64,000 bases of DNA from Calliopum simillimum (GCA_951812925.1 OX638369.1:17947329-18011328), one strand, 5' to 3'. Positions 10,926 through 22,428 are shown, counted from the stretch's first letter. The notes: generated by a model from the sequence alone, not told the origin. Made by a program: numbers and translations.

Positions 10926-12792
10926 CCCGCCAAAATCACTTCACTCTATTTCGTGAGGTCAATGGACATATTTTAACAGTTCTGCATACCAAAAAATGCG
11001 TTTTGAATTTTTCACGTCTAGATTGTATTAAATAGTGCACTCACTGTGCGTGGTGTGGGGCTTTTCAGACTACTTATAATCTTAACGATGGAATCCACCG
11101 ATTACTGGACCACTTCAACAACTTTTCAAATTCAAATTTTCATATCCCGATATTACGGTATTTCGTGACATTCACCCATATACACGTATAATTCGATTTT
11201 TTTACTTTTTCATTAATTTCTAATTTTTAACTAGCTTTGAAAATTTTTTCAACAATACTCAATATTTTGAAAACATTAAAATTTTTTGTAACACCCTAAA
11301 ACGCACGTGCATTCATCTAACATCAAACCACAGTCATTGCGGATTTGTGAAAGTGTAATGACTTAAAGAAGGAAAAGCAGCATAGCGTAGTAGTACAGCA
11401 GCATAAAATAGAAGTGTTGCCATCGCAGAGAGCACAAAAACGTAAAAGTAGTATAATGAAAAATAGTGCAAGGTCAGGCACACAGTTGCATTTTTATGTA
11501 TGCACTGACGGTCTGACGGTGTTGGTATAATACAACTTTAATGTTGGCTACTAAAACCACAAATTTAACCCACAGGAATTTGTAATGTGAACATGTGGTT
11601 CGAGTAAATCTTTGTTAGTTTGGGATAAACAAGTTAGGTTATGGTTATGCTTTCAAGTTTGAAAAAAGGATTTACAAAAAAATAAAAATTGTAAATTAAA
11701 ACAAAGCAGCGCAGGATGTTGCAAATAAAAGAATGCTTTTGACCTTGAACTCACGTACCTTTACACAAGCATACATGCATACAAACATTACATACATATC
11801 TATATATATACGGATATGTATGTGTATACCTAGCTTTTAGTAATAAATATTTTTATTGCTTTCTCACTAGACTAAAGCAATTTAAAGCTCATCCAATAAA
11901 TCTCAATTTTATGCTCGTAATTTTATATTCGAATTTCGAAAGTTGGTTTTTTTTTCTATTTTCTTTCGAAATAAAAAAAAAATGAATTACGATTGTTATT
12001 TCGGAATGGCATTAAAATTCATGAACGCATTCATGAACAATTATTGTTTCCACTTCTGGATGCCACCAACACCCCTCTATTTATATACCAAGGTTGAGTA
12101 GCATTACTCCATTGTTTTGCTGTTGCTCCAGTTCGTACCAGCAATCAGTTGGCATCACAGCAAAACTTCACTTCTCTCCTGTCCAAACGAAAATCGCATG
12201 AATTGATTTATGGCGTTTACGCTTCATTATGACCAGAAATGAATTATTAAATGTTTGAGGCTGAAAAAATCAAACAAAATGAAATCTCGTAAAAAAATAC
12301 GGATTTTCAACAAATTCGATTTTTTTTTTCTTTTTTCTTTTTTAGCTGTCGAAAAATGTTGCAATTTCTATTGTTGTTGTTAAATTGTTCAAACTTTTTT
12401 GTTTTCTTTACTTGTTATTTATTACCAAAAACGTGATTTGTTTAATCCGCTTATGTTGAAAGGTCTCTTCACAATTTTTAACCGAAAAATCAATATGAAA
12501 TTTTTGTAGCAAATTTCGGCTTATACTTTAATAATTGAAAATATTTTTGGGAAAAATTTATAAAATTCAATTTATTCCTAAAGGAAAGGTCGTTTTTCCG
12601 ACCAAATATACTGTAAAAAAAATTTTTTTTTGTAATGAAAAAAAAAGTTCTGACCAAAAAACATGTTTTTTAGCCAAAATGGGGCCCTCAGTAGGTTTTC
12701 CTCGGAAAATTCGGTTTTATGATGATTTTTTTTTGCTTCATATAAATTGAACCAGATTAATAAGGCATTGACAGTTATGAACAACAGCATTG
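10926..12792. other. AT-rich non-coding stretch
   Basis: No gene seen. It contains TATATATA and ACATAC filler near 11780-11830 and T/A runs at 11947 and 12320. Frames in 12535-12811 are short and rich in K/F, consistent with chance. Confidence 0.5.
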
Positions 12793-12795
12793 TAT

Positions 12796-13380
12796 CCACT
12801 AGAATCGACAATGGTCAAAATTTGACCACAAATGTATAAAATTATTTTGGTACTTTTTGGATAGTTTTAGTACTATTTTTGCTATTTGGTACAAAATAGA
12901 AGAGCGATTTTATCATTCCTGTTACAATAACAAATCGTCCTCTTTCAGGCTTAACAACGTAACTGCAATTTTTTTAAGTCTTCGAAAAAATTTGTCAATA
13001 CGTTATGTGAGGGTCTCTGACAATTTTCCGATAAAAAATAAAAATTAAAAAAAGTTTGTAGCTACGTGGTTAAGGCTGAAAGGGGACGAAATATGAAATG
13101 AAAAAAAAAACACATCAAGTCGGTGTCAGTCAGCTTTTTGTCTTTCACTCTGTGCTGTATCGTCTTTTCAGCTACATATGTGGGACCTTGTATTTTGTTG
13201 TTGTTAATATTGAAAAATTTGCATTTAATTTTACCTGGCTTTATGGCAAAATACTAAAATAAGTTTTACTTTGTGCACATTAACACACAAATACCTTTCT
13301 AATGGTATACAATTCAAAGTCGTGCTCCATTTCTAACATAGTGAAAAAGGTAGGGCAAGTTTTTATCTTGCGTATAACAA
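12796..13380 (+). mobile_element. MITE-like dispersed repeat, copy A
   Basis: It begins CACTAGAATCGACAATGG and ends TATCTTGCGTATAACA. It shares TTTGGTACAAAATAGAAGAG, CACACAAATACCTTTCTAATG and CTCCATTTCTAACATAGTG with three other copies (18.5, 23.75 and 34.4 kb), all on the same strand. Ends are weakly inverted (ATACTAGTATCGC versus ATATTAATACGC in copy C). About 160 extra bases at roughly 12960-13090 make this copy longer than the 425-bp copy D. No coding capacity. Confidence 0.75.
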
Positions 13381-13399
13381 TTAGATAAGGAAAAGCGCA

Positions 13400-14725
13400 A
13401 GAAGCTACGCAACTCAATAGAAAAAAGTAAGCAACAGTTGTATTAGTCCCTTATAGACGAAACAAAAGGAAATCCGTGGGGTAGAGCATATCAAATGTCA
13501 AAAACAAAGATTAAAGGCAAACCTTCCCCAGCACCAAGCTGCCCACTCTTGCTGCGTATGATAGTGTCTAGTTTATTTCCGCAACGTAAAAATGATACTT
13601 GGTTACAACCCGAGAGCTCTTCAGAAGTTGACCTAGTAACAGAAAGTGAGGTACTTCCTGCCGCCAACAGTATACAATAGCAAAAATCACCTGGTGTAGA
13701 CGGTATTCCAAAAGTTGCATTGAGGCTTATCATCCAAAAAAGGCAAAATATTAGAAAATATCGCAAGACTGGATTATCAGACATATAATACGAATTTCGA
13801 AGTCGATGCTATTTCAAAATTCTGCAGCATAGCCCGGCGGGCACTTGATGGAACACGGTGGAGAGGAGGCTCGGAAGAATACTGCGCAGTAGTGACATTA
13901 TATATTAAGAATGCTTTTAACACAGCCGAATGGTATGCTACAATAGGATCCTCGTTTATGATTCGGATGATGGCCCAAAAAATTACCTAGTAACAGCAGG
14001 AGTACCACAAGGTTGAGTGCTGGGCCCCACTCTATATAACTGCATGTATGATGGGATTTTTGGGGTTGAAAAACCAAGCGGAGTAGACATTTTTGGGTAT
14101 CCTGATGATATTGCAATTGTAGCAGTGGCTAAACTTGCTGAAAAATGCAATACCACAATATTAAATGTTCAAACATAGTTCAATCAATAACCCTGCAACT
14201 GGCTGAGCACAAAATAGAAGCGGTCATATTATGGTGTTCATCAACTAGTTCTATATCGTACATATATGAAAACAATGGTAGCAACACACTGGCTAGCCTC
14301 ATTGAGAGTTTGCTGTGCTTTCCGAACAGTGTCTGAAGTAGCTTCAAATGTGAAAGCAAAAGATCAGCGGCATTACGTGACCTGCGTCAGCAGAATTGCT
14401 TCGACCGAGATCGCATAGCAGCAGTAGATCTAGAACTATACACACAGTGACAACAAAGATGGCAAGCATCAACAAAATGGCGGTGGACTTACAATCTGAT
14501 CCCTCTGATTGAAATGTGGTTCAAGCAGAGACATGGAAGGCAAAATTATTATCTCACTTAGTTTCTCACTGAAAACATTGCTGTTTCAGAGAATATTTAC
14601 ACAAGACGAGATGAGCAACTCAACAACAGAAATTAAGAATAAGAGCCTAATGCTCTTGCCCTGCTTACCGAAAAAATGCCCTGACTGGCGGTACCGCTTG
14701 GCACTAGAAGGGCAGTGACACAAAA
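13400..14725 (+). pseudogene. Decayed non-LTR retrotransposon reverse transcriptase
   Basis: Several frames carry reverse-transcriptase landmarks in the correct order. NPWGRAYQMSKTKIKG lies upstream, then SPGVDGIPKVALRLI (13687 on). Motif A follows as TLYIKNAFNTAEW, where the catalytic Asp is replaced by Tyr (codon 13901-13903). Then come VTAGVPQG, a TGA at 14014-14016 and VLGPTLYN. The catalytic box is YPDD at 14098-14109 instead of FADD/YADD. Downstream, RWTYNLIPLIEMWFKQRHG matches the region after the RT in R1/LOA/Jockey-type elements. Several stops and frame changes and a shortened body show it is dead. The clade within non-LTR elements is uncertain. Confidence 0.88.
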
Positions 14726-14989
14726 TGAAGTTAGGACTTAATAACGTATGTATTTATAAACATTTGTTTGTGTAAAACTGAGAAATTTTCTATACAAACT
14801 TATGTATTTATCTACATTGCATGTACTCTGTACATGTTTTGTAACCCAGCATATTAAGATCATTGTCCGTGCGTTGGTCCCGAATGTGGTAAACCAATAA
14901 TCAGTATGAATCGTGTAAGCTGCTTAGCAGTATCTTCTAGAAGATTCCCCCTTCAATAGTAAAAAAAGAGTAATATTTATAATTATGTT
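14726..14989. other. Spacer between dead retroelement and hexamer array
   Basis: Short AT-rich stretch with no recognisable poly(A) tail, gene or repeat. Confidence 0.4.
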
Positions 14990-15280
14990 TGTTCATGTTC
15001 ATGTTCATGTTCATGTTCATGTTCATGTTCATGTTCATGTTCATGTTCATGTTCATGTTCATGTTCATGTTCATGTTCATGTTCATGTTCATGTTCATGT
15101 TCATGTTCATGTTCATGTTCATGTTCATGTTCATGTTCATGTTCATGTTCATGTTCATGTTCATGTTTATGTTCATGTTCATGTTCATGTTCATGTTCAT
15201 GTTCATGTTCATGTTCATGTTCATGTTCATGTTCATGTTCATGTTCATGTTCATGTTCATGTTCATGTTCATGTTCATGT
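14990..15280. repeat. (TTCATG)n microsatellite array, about 48 units
   Basis: This is 291 bp of TTCATG, the exact reverse complement of the AACATG unit at 5176-6014. Only one clear variant unit is seen (TTTATG near 15166), so the array is more homogeneous than the longer one. Long Met-Asn, His-Val and Met-Phe frames across it are artefacts. Confidence 0.98.
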
Positions 15281-17345
15281 CAAGTTTAGGTAACATCTAA
15301 GTCAAGGGACAAAATCTAAAAATCAATATAAGTCAAAATCATAAGAAGTGAAAAAATACTTAATCTTTTTACCATTTTTAGAACATGTTATTTTTGTATG
15401 TGTAAATGATAGTTTTTAGTATAAAAAATCCCTTAACGCAAAATAAGTTTTATAAAATTTTTTCATCATAAAATGCATTGCATATGCAATGCAATGCATT
15501 TGCCAAATGATATTCGAACCAATTTCCAAGGACTTTACACGCAAACTGCTTATGTGTACATACAGAACTCGTAAAACACTTCAAAAGGATATACTACATA
15601 TAGAAGAGTACTCTTTGTTCGGGAAAGTGTGTACAAAAGTTAAACAAATATTTTTACTTTTAAGTCGCGCTATATTTGAGATGAAGAAAAATATTTGAAA
15701 TATGCAATATAAAAAAGAAAGCAAATTTTCAAGAGATAAAACTGAAGTAGAACGTTGCATTAAAATATAATCGAAATGCTATTGCCATCTTAAGGAAAAG
15801 AACATCAAAAATGAACTAAATAGTTTTTGGTGCAAAACAATGTAATAACTTACCTCACAGTTGGAACTTTTGAAGCTGAAATATAAAGAAAAGCATAAGT
15901 TTATTAAAGGAATTTTTAATAAATAAAGTATAAAATATCTTAAATTTTTCTATTGAAAGTTAAATAAAGTATAGATACTAAGTCTCTGCTATTAATGAAA
16001 TCCATACTCCGCACAAAATAATCCATTTGGAGTTAATGAATTTCTATCGCTGGCTAAACAACAATAATTCGTACAACATCTGTGCATTTCCGGTGTAATA
16101 AAACTAAAAAAAAGAGAATTTCACACTTCATAAAATGTTGCTTCCAATTTTAAGTGTAATCCAAACCGCATTGCTACGGTTATTGCTAATATCATAAATA
16201 TAGCAAACGATAGCCTTGTACGCGGCGGCCCTTTCAACAAAAGGATCATAATTTATGCTTTATGACATTCTGTCATAAATATCGAGACATCGACCACAAA
16301 CACTCATTCATCTTTAGGCGCTGACAGAATGTAACAAATGTGCGCTTTCAACTCTTTCATTGCAGAGCGAGCGCAGAGAAAGTTCTGTTCGTTCGTCAAA
16401 CTGCCTGCCAATCGTTGAAAGGATAAAAGTTTTTTCCTTCTTTTTTTTTGCCAATGCTGTTTGTTTGCTGGTTTGATTAATTGCCACCACTGCTGCTGTT
16501 GGTGCGCCTGACAAATGTTGGCAGTTAGGTCGAAATATCAACTAAACACATTGACACAACCAACCAACAGAATGAAAATGTAAGAAAAAGAGTTCAGTTC
16601 AGTTCAGTTCAGTTGCATCAATGGCAAACTTTTCAAAACCTTTTCACTTTTGTGTGTCCACCCTCTTTGACGATTTGTTTTCTTGGAAGTTTCAACATCA
16701 AATTCGCACTCAATTGAATTGAATTAAACGCAATTTGACATGGAAAATTTCTACTTTTACTGACAGTTTAATTTTGTGCACAAAAATTTTTTGAAAAATG
16801 GCATGGCACAATCCTTTCGTCCTTTCGTTCGACATTAAATGAAATGTAATTAATTATTTGATTAAATGATTGATGTTGGTCTTAAATACGAATAATAGAA
16901 AGCATATTTTGATTATTTTAAGTTTCGTTGATGATTTCACTCTCAAGGATACGTGTTGGTTTATTTTTGGATTTTCCTTAGTAATTGACATTTTAATTGA
17001 CAGCTGAAACGACGCTGCTAGCTTATAAATAATTCGATGTATTGTTGAATTCCTAAAGAAATGCCTTAAGTTTGGTTTCATAATCATAATCTCAAATAGC
17101 ATTATGTTCAGAAAATTTATAACGATAGATTTGTAATTGGGCGAAAAAATTACAAATATTGTCGTTACATACGAATTAAAATGCATATTTAAAACATCAA
17201 GTTCTGGAAAATGGAAATTTGTTTAATGCAGAAAAGATGAACCATGAGCGATCCGGGGCAGCATTTAATGATGTGTTTTTGTAAATATTTCATACTTTAA
17301 GAAGAGTTAAAAATCGAGTCCGCTTAGGTCTTTAAATATTTATGA
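15281..17345. other. AT-rich non-coding stretch with a small TTCAG repeat
   Basis: No gene supported. A run of about four to five TTCAG pentamers lies near 16591-16613. The frame at 16314-16541 on the minus strand looks somewhat less biased, but has no recognisable domain. Confidence 0.5.
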
Positions 17346-17349
17346 AAAT

Positions 17350-18507
17350 ATGCAGGGTGTATTGCATAAGGTTATAAAGCTTCTGAAAGATGATAAAGCA
17401 GGCCTAGACTAACAAAAAATAGCATGGGAGCGTCTAAAATATATCCCTGAGGAGTAACATGGTTAAAACTAATTTTTTGCTTTGTTTAAAAAAAAATTTG
17501 TTTGGGTAGGCAAACCTAGCTTTTTAGAAAAAATTTTTTAGCTATTTGTTTGAGCTTTCTAAAAATGTACTTGTTAAATAGAGTTAAAACGGGTTTTGCA
17601 AAGTTATGAGCTTTAAATTCGAAATTTTTAATTTTTTTTCTTTATTTTTCGACTTAGGTGGTCATTTTAGTATGAAATAGGTCCTATTAACATACTCTTT
17701 TATATTTTTTTGTATAATTCTCGTAAAATTTTCTTTAATTCGGTAGTACATTTGTCAAACCAATTTTTTGATTTGAGGTCAGAAAAAAATACTTTTATGT
17801 AACAACTCACACGTTACTCGCATGCGTTTCGCTGCCTAAATGGAGCATTCAAATGGATTTTTCTTAAAAAGTATTTTTTTCTGACCTCAAATTAAAAAAT
17901 TGGTATAAGAAATGTACGACCGAATGAAAAAAAATTGAATGAGAATTAAAAAAAAAAAAAAAATATAAAGAAATGTGTTACTAGGACCTGTTTCATATTA
18001 AAATAGCCGCCAAAAGAAAACAAGTTAAAATATCAGCTTTCATGATCTAAAATTTTGCAAAATCATTTTAAACTCTATAAGCCAAAAACATTATTAGAAA
18101 ACTCATACAATTAGCTAAAAGTTTTTCATCAAAAAGTTTTCTGTAAAATGTTAGGGCGACCCAAGAAAATTTTTTTTGCAAGACATGTCCGAAAATCAGT
18201 TTTAACCCTATTAATTACACCGGACCACAAAAAAGCCTGAAAACAGCGCTTTCTGCAACTTTAAGCAAGGATATCTCAAAATCTGAGGGTGATGGCTAAA
18301 TTCTGACCTCGGATTCGTTTTTAGCACATTAAAAACCATACCGTATGGTACCTCAACTTTCTACTACAGGACTTTTTTTTTGTGGTCTTGTGTTATCAGG
18401 GGTGCATTTTAGACCCTATGCAGGTGCAATTTTGTGTTAGAATAGGGCTTATCTATCTCCTCTTAGAAGCTTTGTAACCTTATGTAATATGCTAACACAA
18501 AATCATT
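17350..18507. mobile_element. Fold-back (long inverted repeat) element, about 1.15 kb
   Basis: The left arm (about 17350-17797) and right arm (about 17866-18507) are inverted copies. Examples are GCATAAGGTTATAAAGCTTC against the reverse of GAAGCTTTGTAACCTTATG, and GAGGTCAGAAAAAAATAC against GTATTTTTTTCTGACCTC. A loop of about 68 bp (17798-17865) contains ACTCACACGTTACTCGCATG. The right arm is longer because a 175-bp TIR element sits in it at 18218-18392. No protein is encoded. A fragment of a second right arm lies at 18596-18785. Confidence 0.85.
18218..18392. mobile_element. 175-bp nested TIR element with TTA target duplication
   Basis: Ends are CACCGGACCACAAAAAA and TTTTTTTTGTGGTCTTGTG (inverted, imperfect). 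TTA flanks both sides (18215-18217 and 18393-18395). A related arm fragment at 18700 shows an uninterrupted site (AAAGTTATCAGGGCAATTTT), which supports the ends. The 3-bp TTA duplication fits PIF/Harbinger-type insertion (inference). Its core, GAAAACAGCGCTTTCT through CTTCGGATTCG-like sequence, is also present inside the piggyBac-type element at about 46977-47100. Confidence 0.8.
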
Positions 18508-18595
18508 GATACTAGATTCGCCCAATGGTCAAAATTCGACCACATATGTTTTATACAATTTTGGTACTTTTTTGACACTTAGTAACTTTGTTGCT

Positions 18596-18785
18596 AAAAG
18601 TTTTTTTAAAAAAAATTTTCTCTAAAATGGTCGGGTGACCCAAGAACAATTTTTTTGCAAGACAAGTCCGAAAATCAGTTTCAATCCTAAAAGTTATCAG
18701 GGCAATTTTGTGTTTGACTAGGACTTATCTATCACCTCTTAAAAGCTTAGTAACCTTATGAAATATGCTTATACAAAATCCATGC
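18596..18785 (+). mobile_element. Fragment of fold-back right arm (second copy)
   Basis: It matches the right arm at about 18115-18490: GGTCGGGTGACCCAAGAA, CAAGTCCGAAAATCAGTTT, GCAATTTTGTGTTTGACTAG and CTTAGTAACCTTATGAAATATG. It lacks the 175-bp insert. It is directly joined to the LINE 3' end at 18786. Confidence 0.75.
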
Positions 18786-19129
18786 CATGGGAATCCATGC
18801 ATCTCGTTTAGGTTTCTCAAACATTGGCGACCTTTGTAGAAGTTGTAAAGACCCTGATATGGAAGAAACAGTCTTTCATTTCTTTTGTGAATGTCCAGCG
18901 CTTGCGCTTAGACGTAGAAAGAGTTTTGGTCATTTCAATTTGGAATCATTTGACTCACTGTCTGAGATTTGTCTTAAATCCATTTGGAAGTATATATGAA
19001 CATCCAAGTGGTTCTCTTAGACTTTCTCTGCTAAAGCTCTTAGTATCGGGTATACAATGGGCCCTTTCTCGAGGCCTAAGTTAATGATGACAACATGTTC
19101 ATCCACCAGATCTAACCTAACCTAACCTA
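18786..19129 (+). pseudogene. 3' end of a non-LTR retrotransposon
   Basis: The frame at 18787-18999 encodes HASRLGFSNIGDLCRSC then ETVFHFFCECPAL. This is the Cys-Cys-His-Cys cluster found at the C-terminal end of many insect LINE ORF2 proteins after the RNase H region. A neighbouring frame continues with similar terminal sequence, so a frameshift is likely. A tail of about three CCTAA units at 19113-19128 ends the element. It is strongly 5'-truncated. Confidence 0.82.
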
Positions 19130-19453
19130 GTACTTTTTTTGCTTTTTGCTACATAATAGAAAAGCTCATTTATCATCCCTGGTACAATGACAAATGTGAA
19201 ACGTAAACAAAACAAAAAAAAAGAATAGTGTTATGCTTTTGCTTTTCAGCTCAGTGTGACCGCGTATTTTGTTGTTCTCATATTGAAAAATTTGTATTTA
19301 AGTTTGGCATGCTCAAAAGCAATATATTAAAATAATTTTAACTTTGTGCACAACTACACAAAAATACCTTTCTAATGGTGTATAATTCAAAGTCGTACTC
19401 CATTTCTAACATAGTAAAATAAGGAGGACAAATTTTTGTCTTGCGTATTAATA

Positions 19454-20463
19454 CAAAGATTTGTATGCTTTTTAATGTATGGTATGTGATTTTATTTAAT
19501 TTTTTTTTGGTGTGTCTTGTAGCATACTTTTAACTTTGTTCACATATGTGCACATTAACACCGAAGAGTAAAAGCACCCTAATCAGTTTTTTTATATTTT
19601 ATGTGAATATTATAAATTAACCACATAAAACGGATACATTTAAACAAACAGTTAAAAAGTCAAAGAACCAAGAAACCTCACACTCGTGTACATAATGCCA
19701 GCCATAGGTACTATTGCTGTTATCTACTTCGCTTTAAAATCCATTTGCTATCGATTTATTTATTTAGTTTCCATCCCCACTCAATGTGAAATTTTATTTA
19801 ATTTAACAAATTGAAATTTGGTATTCGATAATAAATAAACTTCCATTTAGCAACCACAAGGCTTCTACAGAATTATTAACACCAACAACAACAACTACAA
19901 AATCAAGACTAAGTAAACTGATACGCTGAGTGTAATCCTTGGCATCTTCAAAGTGTAACATATGTAGCATGTAGTCAACCATTAGATTTGAAGTGAAAAT
20001 TCACTTAAAGGATATCTTGAAATATCAAATATTTGTCAAATAAATAAAAACAAATATAAAGTTGAAACACAAAAAATCGATCGATATCTTGAGAATGATG
20101 TGCCAAAATGTTAGTTTTCGTTTGCTTTGAAACATTTTCTTTTGCAAAAAAATAAAATCGATTTAAACATTGTTGCAACGACGAATCACATAATAAATTG
20201 CAGGTGTGCAACGTTGTCACAAAAGTGAATTTGATTTCAAGAAATCGCACGTGTTGCACTTGACACACTACTCCACACTAAAAGCATGTGCTTTTACAGT
20301 TGTCATCCTTTAGAAAGTCGCATGAGGGATAAACTGAGAAAACACACTTAGGTACACGTCTATAAACCAAACAAGTGTTAAAAAAAAATAGTCCTGACTG
20401 CTGTATGTGTGTTAATATAACTCTGAAATAAGCAAGTATGAAAGTATTTATTGATTCGATTTT
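19454..20463. other. AT-rich non-coding stretch
   Basis: No gene or notable repeat recognised. ACAACAACAACTAC-type low complexity occurs near 19880. Confidence 0.5.
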
Positions 20464-21160
20464 TATACCCTACACCCAGGGTATATTCACTTTGTCCTTC
20501 CGATTGTAACGCTGAGAAGGAGGCGTGACAGATATATATATAAATTCTTGATCAGCGTCACCTCCTGAGTTGATGCAGCCATGTCCGTCTGGCTGGCTGG
20601 CTGAGAGTCTGTCTGTCTGTGGAAATATTTTTTATGGGAAAACTAACCAAAATAATTAGATGAAATTTGATACAGTGGCTTCGCCTTAAAAGTTAGCTGG
20701 AGGGATTGAAAATGAGCAAGCTCGGTAAACGGACACGCCTACCGCCCATACAAAAAATATATTCAAAATTCAACTTTAGGAGTAGTTTTCTTGACAATGC
20801 AACCAAAATACACATAAATACTAAAAATTATAAGCGCTAAGTCTGAGAAAAATATGAGTGAATTCGAACAAGAATGAGTGGCACCTACTATATAAGCAAA
20901 AGCTTCAAAACGCTATATTGAAAGGGTTTTTGGAGATAATCCAACTAAAATTCACTCAACTACTAAGGACTATAAATACACGCTCTGCGTTAAAACTAGA
21001 CTAACTCAGATAAGAGGGCATGGCACCTTCCATATAAGCAAAAACTTCAAAACGTTATACTGAAAACGTTTTTTGAGATGATCTAACCAAATTTCACTCA
21101 GACACTAAGAACTATAAATGGGTGATATCAGACAAGAGGGCGTGGCATCTCTCATGGTCT
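20464..21160 (-). mobile_element. Dispersed repeat with TACCCTAC end and internal tandem units, copy 1
   Basis: It begins TATACCCTACACCCAGGGTA (a terminal hairpin, TACCCT/AGGGTA), followed by TTCACTTTGTCCTTCCG, CTTGATCAGCGTCACCTCC and CCATGTCCGTCTGGCTGGC. The same blocks occur inverted at 36.1-36.3 and 46.6-47.6 kb. Inside are three drifted tandem units with AGCTTCAAAACGCTATA and GGCGTGGCATCTC. No coding capacity. The arrangement resembles non-autonomous Helitron-like repeats of flies (inference). Confidence 0.8.
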
Positions 21161-22038
21161 AAAAAAAAGAATTCTGTTCTGGTCTATGTTAAGTATTTTA
21201 GAAAAAAAAATTTTTACAAAATGTTTGCTAGTTGCTACAAAAAATAATTTTTCTTGAAATTTTTAGTCATATGCAATTAAAAATGGGCTTACATAAAAAC
21301 TGATTTTAGTTGAGTTTTTGGCACCGTGCATTTAGTATGTTGAATGCTTGAGCACCAGCGATTTTTGCCATGATTTAATAACTTGAAGTATGAATTTTGT
21401 GACATTTTACGAAATTCTCAAGACTCTACGATTATTTAAATATGTTTTTTTTCGATTTTTTCAATATTTTTTAAAGTTTTTAATTCTTTGCTTCTTTTCC
21501 TTAAGTTTTCGATGTAAGTATTTAAACATTTTTCGGCATTTAAAGATTTTTTCGACTTTTCACAAGCTTCACTATTTACTGAAGAGAACAAAAAGAAAAC
21601 TTGCGCTCATTTCTTTATTTTCAGTCTGAAAAAGATAAACTTACGTAAATTGTGTGAGTTTTACTTATACACTTCAGCTTTAGCATACATACACTATCTA
21701 TGTATGTATGTATTTATATAAAAATTTTATGATGGAAAACTTACAAACTCACAAAGAACGGCTTTAAGGGACTTATGTTCATACTTTATTAAAAACGAAA
21801 TATTGTAAAGTTTTTGAGCAGAGTAGTAAGTCTAGTAAATCATGAAATAAGTACATTATAGAAATAAATGCACTTATTGTATAGATTCAACTGAGTATAG
21901 AAACTAAACAACAAACTTAAAAATATAATAAAAATAGTGCAGATAATATTAAAAAAAAACAACAAGTACCTTCTTAAATTATGAATTCTTCAGTACCACG
22001 AAAAAAGTAATTTTGAATGTTCTTCTTTACTATATATC
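21161..22038. other. AT-rich non-coding stretch
   Basis: No gene or clear repeat. The frame at 21390-21629 is F/K/L-rich and has no features of a real protein. Confidence 0.45.
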
Positions 22039-22291
22039 GTCACTCTTAGGCCAAATTCACGAATGTGAAAGTTATTGAATTTGAGAAATTGCGATTTGAA
22101 TTTTTTTTAAATATTAAATTTATTTGTAAATTTTGTTTTTCCGTGTTATAAACTTTTTATTTGTTGTGGAACCACTTCAGATATAGCTATCATACTTCTG
22201 ACATAACTTTATTGAACCATTTTGTACAAGAAAATCACATTAGTGCAAAACTGAAAAATTTTCACTTTCGTGTATCTGGCCTAAGAGTGAC
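22039..22291. mobile_element. 253-bp MITE with GTCACTCTTAGGCC ends
   Basis: The left end is GTCACTCTTAGGCCAAATTC and the right end, read inverted, is GTCACTCTTAGGCCAGATAC. Similarity continues into ACGAAAGTGAAA. Flanks are TATATATC on the left and TATATGTA on the right, possibly a decayed 8-bp duplication (hAT-like, inference) or just TA-rich target. Non-coding. Confidence 0.82.
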
Positions 22292-22428
22292 TATATGTAA
22301 TCACATGTATCTCCTAAAATGGAACGTCTCCATGTCATGCGATCCTTTCCGATGCCTTACGTTGCAAATTACGGCATTACCAATTTTTAGATTTCTTTTT
22401 TTCACTTGGAAAATATCGTTGGCGAGTG

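Larger units (their letters stand above)
18509..19453 (+). mobile_element. MITE-like dispersed repeat, copy B, split by an insertion
   Basis: The left part (18509-18595) begins ACTAGATTCGCCCAATGGTC. The right part (19129-19453) carries TCATCCCTGGTACAATGAC, GTGTATAATTCAAAGTCGT and ends TTTGTCTTGCGTATTAATAC. The parts abut similar 15-bp words, AGTAACTTTGTTGCT at 18581 and AGTACTTTTTTTGCT at 19129. These look like a target duplication around the inserted LINE and fold-back material at 18596-19128. Confidence 0.75.

Noticed and set aside
14937..15300. Met-Asn, His-Val and Met-Phe frames of about 100 codons
   Set aside because: Same artefact from the inverted TTCATG array.
19113..19128. Interstitial telomere repeat
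   Set aside because: Only about three CCTAA units directly after a LINE end, which is better explained as the element's own tail.
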